From: Anoplopoma fimbria
Lineage: Eukaryota; Chordata; Actinopteri; Perciformes; Anoplopomatidae
Reading direction: 5' to 3'
Assembly (NCBI RefSeq): GCF_027596085.1
Contig: NC_072470.1
Location: 2,206,532-2,270,531 of the forward strand
Length of the DNA stretch: 64,000 nt
Below the pieces are notes generated by a model. The model had not been told where the DNA came from. It was given only the letters and a program-made list of their open reading frames with translations, and ran no database searches. Made by a program: the position numbers and the translations under genes. Of the stretch, positions 50,401 through 62,625 are shown one piece after another. Each line of letters opens with the position of its first letter. Within the stretch, counting starts at the first letter, position 1.

Positions 50401-51042
50401 CACGCCATTAGAAAGGTGATTTATTTATTACATAAATTTTCACTCTATGCATGGATATATGTATGTGTTCTAGCTATGTACAATCACATGATGGAATTAC
50501 ACGGAGGATCTGATCAATCAAACAATAGTAGGGGTATACATACGAGTAAAATTAAAATATGTGTGGGTCGGCATCAGCACCATCTCTAAGGCGTCGAGAA
50601 CTGTTAGTTGCAATTCAGACACAGGCTGCAACCAGCTGTGTAGCTTTTCCTTTTTTAGTGAATATGACTGAATTTACACACACAGAGAGGGGAATCTTGT
50701 CATATTTACAAGAAAAGGAAAATACATTTTCTCAGACACAAACTAGAGGTATAGACATAGGTTGCAGTGCGAGGGTTAAAAAGAATGACTATATGAAGCA
50801 AACTGATGGTCATTCAAAGTGATTAAAATGTGCAAACCTAAAATTGGGATGGATTATCTGATAAAATATCATAGATTATGTGGCAACATTTTACAATAGG
50901 TTACAGTTTTACTCTATAAAAATGATTTTGTCTTCGTTTGTGCGTCCAAATCCCATATTCTTACATCTCCAGACGACTGTGGCAGAGCGGCGTCCAAAGT
51001 TTTACGTCCACAGCGTCTACTTAGACCGCTCTCGGACGCGGT

Positions 51043-54000
51043 TTAAGAGGATCCGTCTTTGCTCTGTCGGATGTCCGCGACGCTCTCTGGAACCCTGGCC
51101 ACGACGCCCTCCAGAGACTTGGTCAGACAGATCTGGCAGCCCAGGCGAGATCTGTTGAGAGAAATGGACTGTTTTATATGTATGTATGTAAAAGAGAGGC
51201 TCAGAGCTGGACCTTCATTTGAAAGAGATTTGTACACTAGTCAAAGCTAAAGTTATACAAGAGTCATAGTAAAGTATTTTGTAAAAAAATAAAAAAAGGT
51301 CCTAGTATAGTATGTTCAAACAGTGGAAATATAGTATGCCTTAAGAAAGTCATTAAATAAGTCAGAATATAGTTCATAGAAAAAATAAAGTCTAAAAGAG
51401 TATAGCAGCACTTACAAAGTCATATTACAGTATGCCGGAAAAGGTAGATAAAAGTCTAGAATAGTATGTCCAAAACATCACACGCAGAAAAGTCAGTCCT
51501 GCAATCATTAAGTTGGCCACGTAGGGGCGGCAGAAACAAGGTCAGCTTATGAAGTTCATTCTGTGGGTTTATGCTACAAGGGGCCCCCCCATTTACTAAT
51601 TGATACGAGCAGCTTTGAGAGCAAGAGGAAAAGAAACAATGTGGATACAACGGCTGCCCTTTATGAAGTACGTTGTGAGTGGCCCGTGTTGTGTAAGTCT
51701 TACTAATCTCATTACCCAAACGGAACCATCGCATCAGCATCGTGCAGATTTTGAGACCGCTCTCTTTAAAATATAAGACGCGCATTATTTTTATAAGCAC
51801 ATTTCCAATTAAAAAAGTTGCGTTTGCGTCCTTACGTGTCAGTCAAGCCATAGGCCAAGTCTAGCATGTCCATCTCCTCGTCCGTGACCGGCCCCAGACT
51901 CTTGTAGACGTCCTCGTCGAAGATTAGATGACAGGTGGAGCACGCCAGGGTTCCCTCGCACGCCCCTGAAACCACACATACGCATTTACGACTTAGTTAC
52001 ATATCCACTGTAGTTGAGTCACGAAGATGTTCTTGACACAATTAAATTGGCCTTATGACAGAGTAAATAAACTATTTAGTTTAATAAATAACTAATTGTA
52101 TTTCCCTCCGTGCTCAATTTGGGGATGAAATAAATGATTTGCCAAAGTTTTCAACTGCAGTTCTTTCCAGATCTATCTTTACGCCAAAAGCTTTTAAAAC
52201 CTAAATATTTACAACCGTTTCTTGCTTTCTCTCACACATACAGATGGTGACTGCACATTTCTCTTTGGAACAGCAATAGAAGGATTGCCACCAAAGCAAT
52301 TTTTATTTCATACACCAACGTACCAAAGCCATCAAAGTCCAGGTCTTCATTGATGACGATATCTAGCAGCGAGTCTCCAGGCGACCCCTTCACTGTGATC
52401 TTCTCCCCGTCTCTGTTGATGAAGTTGATCGTCACCTTGTTGTCCGACCTGACGAACAAACAAACAAACACAGAACAGTTTTAGTCGACTATTTCTAGAA
52501 CCACATTTTTTCCCAACGCGCAAATTGGTAAGCCCCTTAGATTAATCATATTTACAAACTCTGCCCGAAGGAGGAGAAAGTCCACCCTCCCATAAAGATG
52601 AATACGAGAGGTCGATTCTAAAGACTAAAAATACTGTAACTTCTCAAATCTAGAGCTGCAAATAGGCTAAACTAAAAACATTATCGGCAAGTAATTCATT
52701 TTCACTTTTCAAACCGAAATGCGAGGACTTGCACTGTTTGTTTGTCTCCTTACGTTTTAAAATACTTAAGGTTTTAGATTGGACCAAAAATAAAAAAAAA
52801 CTGTGTGGGTCAATGTTAGAACAGTCCTAAAATCTGTATATAGCGTTAATTGAAAATGCTACTTTTTGTTTAACTAAATGTCTCATCCTCTAGAGTCTAC
52901 ATACCCTTTTAATGTGTGTGTGTCGCATCATGAAAGAGTTACAGTTTGCGGTGTTGTCATCTTAGCAATGGCCGATTGAACCTCGGTTCAGGTTAAAGAG
53001 ATCCGTCCTTCAAGTAAGTACGAGGCTTTGGCCAGAGGCTCGGCTCCCCGGGGCCAAACGACTGACCCTGACCCTCCAAAGACTATCGTGTTCAAAACTC
53101 CCCTTGGCCGATCACAGTTGCAGGATAATGTATGGAGTTTTATAACTGACATTCCAACTGGTCCTGAGAGTTCTAGAAGGTCATCGAGTTTAACATTCAT
53201 TGCATCGAGCGGGCAATTACTGTAGCACGTCTGAACAAAGTAACACTGTAGTTTGCCGAAAAAAGTCACACATTTAGTAGGTAAACCAGATCCACACAAA
53301 TGTAAGACGTTCATAGTGCCAGCCCACAAAGCATTCTTCGCCATGAAAAACGACAATGTCTTTGAAAGGGACCCGTTTAGAGTCCATAATCACCCGATGG
53401 TTTTAATGCATCAGAGTGGCAGGTCGAAGCCCCGGCAGTACGTTGCAACTAGATGTATGAAATTTGGTAGGCACATGTATCACATGTAGACTTAAAATAA
53501 AGTCTCTTGGAGCCATGCTCTAAACCCATTTTTTCATCACTTTAACCAACTCCTCCCAGGGAATTCATCAGATCCATTTGGTCAGTACAATCTAAAGACC
53601 TTAGCGATCCAAAGTAATCAAAAGTTTGTTGTTTCGCGGAACGCATTCTGTTTTTAAAAGGTCTAAAAATGCTTGAAACACAACCACACTTGGCACACAC
53701 ATTAAGAGTGCAAAATGTAGTTGCCCGATATGATTTTAACGCATCAAAAAAAGTCGACTCGATAGCGCCCCCTACAAAATTCAGATTGTGAAAGGCCACG
53801 GCCCTCATCCCGCATGTCCGATTGACTTGAAATTTTACACGCGTATCCAGTTCCATCTGCTCTACAAACCGCGCCTTCTAGATTTTCCGCCATTTTGAAT
53901 TTTGTTAAAAACACATTTTTGCATACTCATCCTAAATGCAGAGTCCCATTGCTTTCAAACTTTCTCCGTGTCATCACACAATCGATATCATCGATAGTTA

Positions 54001-56443
54001 TGAAAAGCTTGTTGATATCTCATTGCGTTTACAAGATATGGAGCAGTGAACATATGGGGGCGTGGCTTTGTACAACAACACGAAACTTGCAGAATATGTC
54101 GGCGTCGCGTCCTGTAACAAACCCTGTAATTTGGTCATTTTCTGTATTTTTAGGCATCTAACTATTATGAATAATGAAAGAATTCAACTTAATAATATTA
54201 GTAATTGAAGTCTCGATTGACAAATTAGGGGATTAAAATAGTATGTGAAAAAAGAAAAGTCTGACTGGGCTCTGTCATACAATGCAATTACACATTTTGG
54301 CCATTTATCGCCATTGCATTAGACGACGTTTGTTCACGTGCTGCTCGGCGTCGTACGGGTCGAGGATAAACATTCTTCGTCTTCTTAGCCGTCGCCATTT
54401 AGCTGCAGCGAATGTTGTATAATTACATGTTCAATTTTAATCTAAGGTACACAACGGTCCAGGCTCAATACCGCATTGTGTCCTTTGGGAATGTTCTGTG
54501 TGGCTTTCTGCTAATTCCTCCAGAGGAACTTCAAGGCGATTTGGCTGAATTACAGCAGTTAGAAGTTTTCTAATCTAATCTAGCATATTCGTACGGATTA
54601 GCGATTAGCCCTCTGCGAATGTTTAAGTGGGAATCAAATTAATATTTAATAAGAAGACCAACTTTATACCACAGCTTAGGTTTCAACCAGGATTTGTAAA
54701 AAATTAAACCCGGATGAGGGCTACGAACTTTCAAATCATTCAAGTAAAGCAGCAGCACAGAGCCAGAAATAAGCAACAGCGAGTCCTTTATGACACTGAT
54801 CTCCTGTTAATCTCCACAGTAACATAGGAGCAAATACACATTGGCAAAGGAAATGATCAAACACTCGTTAATCCAGTTACCAAACTTAAACAAATAATTC
54901 CCTTTAGAAAAGAGCATTCAAGTGTACCACATTCCTGTTGCGTGACCCTGATTATAAAATTCCAATCCACTCTTATACAACCTATGAAATTGCCCGCTTG
55001 ATGCAATGAATGTTAAACTCGATGACCTTCTAGAGATCTCAGGACCAGTTGGAACCCTGCTCACTCCGCTCTCCAAAAACATGTCAGTTATCAAACTCCA
55101 TACTTTCTCCTGCACCACACGACCTTCAACGACAAAAAAAGAAATGCATAGACAACTGTGGGGAGTTTTGAACACGATAGTCTTTGGAGGGTCAGGGTCA
55201 TTCGTGTGGGCTCGCAGGGTGTTGTGCAACTCGACAAGTTGTTTGGCCCTGGGGAGCCGAGCCTCGGGCCAAAGCCTTGTACTTGAAGGGCGGATCTCTT
55301 TAGCCTGAACCGAGGTTCAATCGGCCATTGCTGAGATGACAACACCGCAAACTGTAACTCTGTGTTTTCATTATTATGTGTTTCAAACTTTACTATAAAA
55401 AAAAACTAAAATCAATTTGTGTTCAACTATATTTCCTCAAGTGTTTATGTCGATTGTATGATTCATCTTGGAAAAACATTTCACCCCATTCACAAATGTG
55501 ACACTTTTATGATGCAACACACATTTAAAAAAGGGTATGTAGCAGCCACACTAGAGGCTGAGACGTTTAGTTAAAAAAAAGTAGCAGTTTCAATTAACGC
55601 ACCTCATTAACGCTATATACAGATTTTAGGACTGTTCTAACATTGACACACAGGCTGATCCATTTTTTTTCAAAGTGTATTTCTATGTTTGTCAATTTCT
55701 GTTCTTTTTTTTATTCACCATAATATCCAACCAACAATGGTTAATATAATATAAAATTAACCATTTTAGGACTGTTCTAACTGATCCATCCAAGTGTATT
55801 TTTATGTTTGTCAATTTCTGTTCTTTTTTTATTCACCATAATATCCAACCAACAATCTAAATATTATAAATTTAAAAATATATATATAATATGTAATATA
55901 TATATATATTTATATATATATATAAAAAAATATTTTAAAATGTAAGGAGACAAATAAACAGTGCAAGTTCTTGCATTTGGTTTGAAAAGTGAAAATTAAG
56001 CAGTTTTAATTAACAACCTGATTAATACTACTGCACAGATGCACACAAAACGTAAACCATTTTAGGACTGTTCTAACTGATCCATTTTTTTCAAAGTGTA
56101 TTTTTATGTTTATGTGTCTAAATATTATAAATTAATAAAAATAAATATATATATATTTATATTATATATATTATATATATGTATATACATACAAATATTT
56201 TAAAATGTAAGGAGACAAATAAACAGTGCAAGTCCTTGAAAAGTGAAAATTAAGCAATTTTAGGACTGTTCTAACTGATCCATTTTTTGATCCAAAATAT
56301 ATTATATATATATATATATAATATATTTATATTATATATGTATATACACACAAATATTGACAAATAAACAGTGCAAAAGTGTTCTAACTGATCCATTTTT
56401 TTGATCCAATATATATTATACATATATATATATATTATATATG

Positions 56444-56479
<36 letters not shown>

Positions 56480-56577
56480 AATATTGACAAATAAACAGTG
56501 CAAGTCCTTGCATTTTGTTTGAAAAGTGAAAATTAAGCAATTTTAGGACTGTTCTAACTGATCCATTTTTTTTATCC

Positions 56578-56615
<38 letters not shown>

Positions 56616-56824
56616 ATATATATATATATATATAATATATTATATATATATATATATATATAATATATTATATATAATATATAACATATATATATATATA
56701 TATATTAATATATGTATATACACACAAATATTGACAAATAAACAGTGCAAAAGTGAAAATCAAGCAGTTTTAATTAACACACCTGATTAATGCTACTGCA
56801 CACATGAGTCACCTGATGACCTGC

Positions 56825-56901
<77 letters not shown>

Positions 56902-57178
56902 ACAAAGGTCAAAACTGAAAATAAGTTTTTATGCATGCAAAAACTTTGGCATATGGCCCTGTGCATGCACAACACAGCCTGACACACATTATGCACCACA
57001 GTAACACCCCCCCACCACCACCACCACCACCTCCACCCACACACCTCAGAGCCTGCGTCCCGGTGCTGAAGCTCCTCTGCCCGGCCAGCCAGGCTCCAGG
57101 AGTCACCGCCGTCGTCCTCCAGGAAGACCCCCGTAACCCCCCGTGGGCCAGTCTCCGCAGCGCCGTCACAAAAGCCAT
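51043..57178 (-). CDS. fdx1: Adrenodoxin, mitochondrial [2Fe-2S] ferredoxin 1
   Basis: Four coding exons, in transcript order: 57178-57045, 52448-52324, 51965-51836 and 51151-51043 (TAA at 51045-51043). They give 498 nt and 165 residues, all GT-AG and in phase. The N-terminus ([20 protein letters not shown]) is Arg-rich without acidic residues, as in a mitochondrial presequence. The mature part starts near [20 protein letters not shown]. Cluster ligands are Cys89, Cys95, Cys98 and Cys135 ([19 protein letters not shown]), giving C-X5-C-X2-C-X36-C as in adrenodoxin. The acidic [13 protein letters not shown] helix that docks ferredoxin reductase and P450 partners is present, as is [11 protein letters not shown]. 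In the family it shuttles electrons from FDXR to mitochondrial cytochromes P450 and other acceptors. Human FDX1 likewise neighbours ARHGAP20. Intron 1 (4.6 kb) holds a large fold-back repeat. Confidence 0.96.
51250..51480. repeat. Degenerate 'agtatagtatgtc' minisatellite in fdx1 intron 3
   Basis: Imperfect units of about 30 bp with 'agtatagtatgtt', 'aaatatagtatgcc' and 'agaatagtatgtcc' cores. Related to the array at 37590-37700. No gene. Confidence 0.65.
52690..55990. repeat. Long inverted-repeat (fold-back) structure in fdx1 intron 1
   Basis: The left arm, about 52690-53219, is the inverse of the right arm, about 54988-55990. Matching landmarks, left then right, are 'acagtttgcggtgttgtcat' (52940s) with its inverse (about 55335-55355); 'gaacctcggttcagg' (52979) with its inverse (about 55305-55318); 'gaccctccaaagactatcgt' (about 53070) with its inverse (about 55178-55197); and 'gcatcgagcgggcaatt' (53203) with its inverse (54988). 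The right arm has extra insertions, including an AT-rich block. The 1.77-kb spacer (53220-54987) has no coding frame I recognise and reads like a non-autonomous teleost repeat ('ccgccattttgaattttgtt'). No target duplication was identified. Confidence 0.8.
55620..56800. repeat. Expanded tandem of fold-back arm fragments with TA tracts
   Basis: The phrase 'aggactgttctaactgatcc' or a close variant recurs at about 55631, 55768, 56066, 56264, 56383 and 56546. Each copy is followed by TA-rich tracts and most by 'gacaaataaacagtgcaa'. The left arm of the fold-back contains this motif once (about 52800-52830, inverted), so the right side has undergone local tandem amplification together with TA microsatellite growth. 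Confidence 0.85.
56827..56892. repeat. (GT)n microsatellite in fdx1 intron 1
   Basis: About 32 uninterrupted GT units, with a CCA-rich tract following at 57012-57036, just inside the donor of fdx1 exon 1. Confidence 0.97.
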
Positions 57179-57570
57179 GTTTTTAGGGTTGTAAAGAGTT
57201 GTGAAGACCTGCTGGTGAAACTCTCCGACCTGCAGAAACACGCGTTAGCACACCGAGCTAGCCGGCTAAGCTAACTTCTTTTAGCTGCAGTAAGTCACTC
57301 CGTCACTGTCACGTTCATTGCGTGACGTGAAACAGACGAGGAGAGTTTGTTGTCTTAAAGTCCAGATCGGCGAGTGGATTAGTTGTGTGATTAATAGTTA
57401 AAAAACGCAAAGAAAACTGATGCTATTGGCTGCAATCGCTCCGCCAATCGCTATCAGGAAAAACGTGCGAGACCCCGTAGTTCCGAGCACGACGTAACTT
57501 CCTGTCACGACTTTCAAAGTAAAAGCGTCAGCAATCACAAGAAGGTTGAAAACGCTTCTGACGTTACACT
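57179..57570 (-). promoter_or_regulatory. fdx1: fdx1 5'UTR and promoter region
   Basis: GC-richer than its surroundings. It contains a CRE-like TGACGTGA at 57323-57330, a second TGACGTTA near 57559, an inverted CCAAT (ATTGG at 57424-57428), a CCAAT at about 57454 and an ETS-like 'acttcctg' near 57498. No TATA box is obvious. cAMP control of adrenodoxin is known in steroidogenic tissue. The functional use of these sites here is inferred only. Confidence 0.4.
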
Positions 57571-57699
57571 ACATGATGGTTAAAATGAAGCACCGTCTTA
57601 AAAAGAGATAGTTTCCATTTTTTGTTGTTTGGGCCACTTACATTTTCATTCATTATCAGGACTGTTTTTCGTTGACTATTATTTTGAAAGCTATACCTA

Positions 57700-58265
57700 C
57701 AATCTCTCTCTCTCTTAATTAAATTATATATTGTGTTTATAATAATAATAATAATAATAACTTTGTTGATATAGCACCTTTTAAAAACAAGGTTTACACA
57801 CAAAGTTATAACATTAAAAACCAATGGTTAGGATAAAACTAAACCAGGAAATAAAATGAAATAACAAGTGACAATCAAATAAACAAACAAAATAAATAAA
57901 ATCAAGTGAAATAGATAAATGAAACATTAGTAACAATCGTTAGGATAAAACTAAACCAAGAATTAAAATGAAATAAGTCAAATCAAATAAACAAAATAAA
58001 TAAAATCAAGTGAAATAGATAAATGAAACATTAATAACAATCGTTAGGATAAAACTAAACCAAGAATTAAAATGAAATAACAAGTGACAATCAAATAAAC
58101 GAACAAAATAAATAAAATCAAGTGAAATAGATAAATGAAACATTAGCAAAATAAATAAAACAATCGTTGGGATAAAACTAAACCAAGAATTAAAATGAAA
58201 TAACAAGTGACAATCAAATAAACAAACAAAATAAATAAAATCAAGTGAAATAGATAAATGTGACA
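57700..58265 (+). repeat. LINE-tail-like repeat with a ~110-bp tandem array
   Basis: An (ATA)n run at 57740-57762 with 'gatatagcaccttttaaaaa' is followed by four direct copies of a unit starting 'gttaggataaaactaaacc' at about 57826, 57938, 58043 and 58165 (periods 104-122). Each contains 'aacaagtgacaatcaaataa' or a shortened form and 'aagtgaaatagataaatg'. The inverse, single-copy form lies at 120-350 in mmadhc intron 1. No gene from 57570 to 58960. Confidence 0.8.
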
Positions 58266-58965
58266 AATCCATCAGCAGTTTGTTTGTTGCTGCATCAGGT
58301 GGAGCAAGAGTAATACATAATATTGAATTACTTATTCTATAAAGATTTAACAAGGCCTGCTGTATCTTCACACTTTAACATTTCTGAAATCATTCTGGAT
58401 AAATTCCACTGACATGATTTTATTTTTGAATCAGGGGCCTTCAGGTTTGGCTACAGTACTAGCAGCCCCCCCTCCCCAAACAACCGCTAGTGACCTCCAC
58501 AGTCTCTGTCCACATTCACAAACATTGATTGAGCCACCCTCGATTAAACCAAGTGTCATTCACCTTCAACATATTTACAAAACCATGAAAACAGGATGTG
58601 TACAGTATATAGACCGTATGGGTACAGTATAATAGGATGTCAAGGAAAACTGACAAACCCTTTATCAGGCATGCCCTGAGGGTAAAGTGCATCCAATATC
58701 AGCTATCATCGAGCTATGGGAGATGCAGATTAATCAATAATCTCATTCACTGTCGAAGCTGGGGTTTATGACCAAGGCAGTGATATATTAATGGGACGCC
58801 TTTTGTTTCAAAGTGTTCATCTTTGCTGCCTCAGGTAAGCAACACAAGAACAGACACACGTCTATGCTGCAACATCTATAGGTTTACATTAACTATAAGG
58901 CACAGAGCTGTGAAAATAATCAAGCTACAGGTTCAAGGTACTCTATTTGTTCTGGCGTTTACAGG

Positions 58966-61900
58966 ATGTTCAGGTTCGCGCTGCTGTTCCTGACGCTGTC
59001 AGGTAAGATCTTTCATTTTAGTTATGCTTGTTTGATTGATTGATTAATTAATTAATTGCAGTGTAAAGATATTTCCTTTCTGTGCCAGTATTCGTTCTTT
59101 GTCACACAACTCACTAAATGTTTTAATTTGCAGATGATATGTTCCTATGAGTTTGCTTTATTATGAACACAAAATATATTTTTCTGGACATTAATATAAT
59201 TAGATTTTTTTACTTAACGTAGTTATTAAGTTAGAGAAAAAAAAGCATTACTCTGGGATCATACCATAAGGGGATTGACAGCTTCTGATTTGGAGACCAC
59301 AGAATATTTGCAAAAATAAATAGCTTTCTTATGATCTCAACAAAATGTCGAGCTGTGAAATATCTACCGATCAAAAAATTCTAGTAAAACAACTTGTTTT
59401 TGTTAAAAATCACAAAATTCTATCACAATAAAAGGAGTCTCTTAATAAATGGTTATGAAATCATTTTTCCCCATACTCTTTTTCTATTTTCTATTCATTT
59501 ATCTGAAGACTATAAACATTTATATTTCCAATTAGAGGCTTTTGACAGACTTAAAAATGAAGTAACAGTTTTGGAATATATATCCTAGTTAATTTCGGCT
59601 TTGCGTTTTGTTGCCGTGGCGGCAAAACTTCAGCATGTGGCAAACGGCGATGTTATCCTAGCAACTGTACTGTACAGAAGTAAAACATTGACCATTATTG
59701 ATTTATGACTTTGTTAAAGAAAAACTAAATATCATTCTGGCACAGCAGTTAATAATTGCTGTAAAGAGCCAAACAGATCTGTCAACTGGCAAGGGGATTT
59801 GTTTATAAGGCGTTCTGTATTCAAACACCACTATGAATAGTTTTCTGCCTGTATGTGAGCATGTCTAACACTAAATAAACTAGAATTGCATTTTAAACGG
59901 GTTCTTGGCAAAGGTAATAAGCAGGATGTGTGCGTACCCTTCGCAGGCCTCCAAGCCGCCCCACTTGCGGCCCCTAGGCGCTTGCAGAAGACACCTTCAA
60001 CCTTCCAGCTCCATGATGGCTCTGACACCCGTGAACCAGTTCCTGCCGGCTTCCGGCAAGGTACCGAGCCCTCCAGGAGGTTCCTCGTTGACCTCAACAC
60101 TGGCCTAGTGAAGGAACACGGGAGAGCGGGTCAGTATATAATCAAACCCAATCAAGAACTAACTACTGAAACCATTTTTGTTTTTCATACGTACATTTCC
60201 TCTTCCAGCTTTCAACCGTCCTCCTGTGGGAAAGGGATTTGGAGAGATGGAGAGAAGACACAGGCTGACAGATGAGGGTGAGCAAGTGAAAATCACAATT
60301 TATGGAAACTAAACTATGATTCATGTTCCACTTACTTCAATAAAATCTCACTATACCTGAACAAGCCTGTATTGTAACCTTTGTAACCTTGCCTTCTGTT
60401 TTCCAGTCCCTGTTGATGTTCCAGCCCAGAAGAACGGTGGTGGTTGGGTCCGGGTAGAGGAACCCTCTGCTCCTCATCTCCCAGAGGGTTTCAGACAGGG
60501 AACCGAACCCGTGAGGTCCATCCCAGAGGGTTTCAGACAGGGAACAGAACCCGTGAGGTCCATCCCAGAGGGTTTCAGACAGGGAACCGAGCCCATTATG
60601 CATATCCCAGAGGGTTTCAGACAGGGAACCGAGCCCATTATGCATATCCCAGAAGGTTTCAGACAGGGGTCCGTCCATCCCAGAGGGTTTCAGACAGGGA
60701 ACCGAGCCCATTATGCATATCCCAGAGGGTTTCAGACAGGGAACAGAACCCGTGAGGTCCATCCCAGAAGGTTTCAGACAGGGAACCGAACCCGTGAGGT
60801 CCATCCCAGAGGGTTTCAGACAGGGAACCGAGCATATCCCAGAGGGTTTATGCATATCCCAGAGGGTTTCAGACAGGGAACCGAGCCCATTATGCATATC
60901 CCAGAGGGTTTCAGACAGGGAACCGAACCCATGAGGTCCGTCCCAGAGGGCTTCAGACAGGGAACCGAGCCCATTATGCATATCCCAGAGGGTTTCAGAC
61001 AGGGAACCGAACCCGTGAGGTCCATCCCAGAGGGCTTCAGACAGGGAACCGAACCCTCCAACCTCCAGAGAAAGACGGTGGCGTGTGAGGGGGAGGTCAT
61101 CGATGGAAACTGCTACGAGTTCAACCCTACGCTGCTGGCCTTCCAAGACGCACAGGTTAGACACACGACATCTCACGTTATAGACAGTGATGCTGAGTCA
61201 CCAGTACTGTTTTGTATCAAAGACATTAAAAGTTTGTGTTTGTGTCCTCTTTCTCAGGCCTTATGCAGAGCTCTCGCCCCAAATGCCGAGCTTGCATCCG
61301 TAACCACTGGCGATCTGCATTCCCGCCTCGTCTCCCTGGTGACCAAGGGTGGCGGGAGTAACCCTGTGTTGACCTGGCTGGGGGGCACGGTCAAGGCAAG
61401 TTCCTTTCGTCAACAGCCCACTACCCGCATTTAGAGCAACGTTCTGGAAAACCATCTCACGTAACCATTTTTATGAACATGCCAACAGTCTGGTCCTGTA
61501 CTGTGTCACGGAATCGAGGCCAAGGAGAGTGTCATTAGATACGTTATCAACAGGACGGACAGATAGTGTTATTCTTACCTCGCTAAAACATTGAACGTTG
61601 AACTTTTGTCTCATTAAATGCTCCATCTGTTTCTGTGCTGTCACTAAACAAGGCCAGAAAGCAGAAACATCCTACTTATGAACAGTACTAACAATCTTAT
61701 AACAAAACAATAATGGATATGGGACAAGAGGCACTTTTTCTTATTGTATATTTTTACCATGAAGTAACATTTTTAAACAGGACTTTTACTTCCAACAGTT
61801 ACTGCTGCTTTTACTCTAGTAGTTAAGGATCTGAATCTTTCCACCGTCAGTTCCAATAGGAATCAAGCCTATCATGTGTGCATATCCTTGATATACTGTA

Positions 61901-62484
61901 TGTGTGTTGGCCTTGCACACCTCAGAACCAGCAGGCGTCATGGGTAGACGGGTCTGAGTGGAGATACAGCGACTGGATGCCGGGTCAACCCAACATTCAG
62001 ACCGATAAACCCGTCTGTGTGGAGATGTTCAAGATGGGTAAGAACCCAACACGGACTCATTACCACACGAAAATGACAGAATTATGTCTACATGTATATC
62101 TACAATAAGCATTTCCTTAAAGCGTGACTGTGTAACTTAGAAAAAAACCTTTAACCACACTATTAATCAAAGGTTTAACGGGCAGTGAGGTTCAGATAAC
62201 AGTCGTGGTTACATCACAGAAAGTTAGATAAGATAAAATAACTTGTATGAAGGAATCTTTACCCTGTTGGAACTGCTCAAACATACTTCCTTATTGTTCT
62301 GTGCCATTAGCACAATTCTACTGTTTGTTAATGCCAGTAACCATTGTTGAGTTTAAGAAGTAGGGTAAGCCAACTACTCTTTTAAAATCCTGACCCTACC
62401 CTTTCTGCAGATGAGAGCTGGTGGACGGCCGCCGACTGTGAACTGAAGAGAGCGTCCATCTGCTCGTACCAGATCACTGCATGA
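58966..62484 (+). CDS. Secreted C-type lectin-domain protein with long repeat stalk
   Basis: Seven exons: 58966-59002, 59947-60129, 60209-60277, 60407-61155, 61258-61395, 61926-62037 and 62411-62484 (TGA). They give 1362 nt and 453 residues. Exon 5 ends at a GC donor (AAG|gcaagt); other introns are GT-AG. Order: signal peptide (MFRFALLFLTLSG), a linker containing one PAGFRQGTEPSRRF unit, a 15-unit repeat stalk (residues 122-317), then a C-type lectin domain (about 321-449) with CEGEVIDGNCYEF, WLGGTVKN, WVDGSEWRYSDWMPGQPN, CVEMFKMDESWWTAADC and ICSYQITA. The first calcium/sugar motif reads QPN and the usual WND before the penultimate Cys is WTAAD, so classical Ca-dependent sugar binding is doubtful. 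The ICSY ending and altered calcium site recall the eosinophil major basic protein/PRG group, but the match is loose and I give no symbol. Confidence 0.88.
60481..61068 (+). repeat. Coding minisatellite (42-bp unit, PEGFRQGTEP-type) in the lectin gene
   Basis: Fifteen units inside exon 4. Full units are 42 bp, encoding PEGFRQGTEPVRSI or PEGFRQGTEPIMHI. Units 5 (31 bp), 9 (33 bp) and 10 (20 bp) are truncated. The 31-bp unit shifts the frame, so units 6-9 are read as PRGFQTGNRAHYAY or PRGFQTGNRTREVH. The 20-bp unit restores the original frame (31 + 20 = 51, a multiple of 3). The exon stays open because the unit length is divisible by 3 and both frames lack stops. Confidence 0.96.
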
Positions 62485-62625
62485 AGACCACAAAGAAGCA
62501 GAGCATGAGAGGGTGGCTCTCTTGATTAGTCTCTATCAATCTTAAAGAGAAGTAATGTTTAGACATTAGTCTTCTGTATACATCTGTATTTCCTCAAATA
62601 AAACTTGGCATATTACATCTGTGTG
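62485..62625 (+). other. 3'UTR and poly(A) signal of the lectin gene
   Basis: AATAAA at about 62597-62602 followed by a GT-rich stretch (62620-62632), a textbook cleavage context. Confidence 0.75.

Noticed and set aside
53542..53856. 104-codon minus-strand open frame in fdx1 intron 1
   Set aside because: Lies in the spacer of the fold-back repeat, matches no family I know, and the surrounding sequence reads like non-coding teleost repeat.
60337..61176. 279-codon minus-strand open frame over the lectin repeat
   Set aside because: Antisense shadow of the 42-bp coding repeat; the plus strand has consistent splice sites and a lectin domain.
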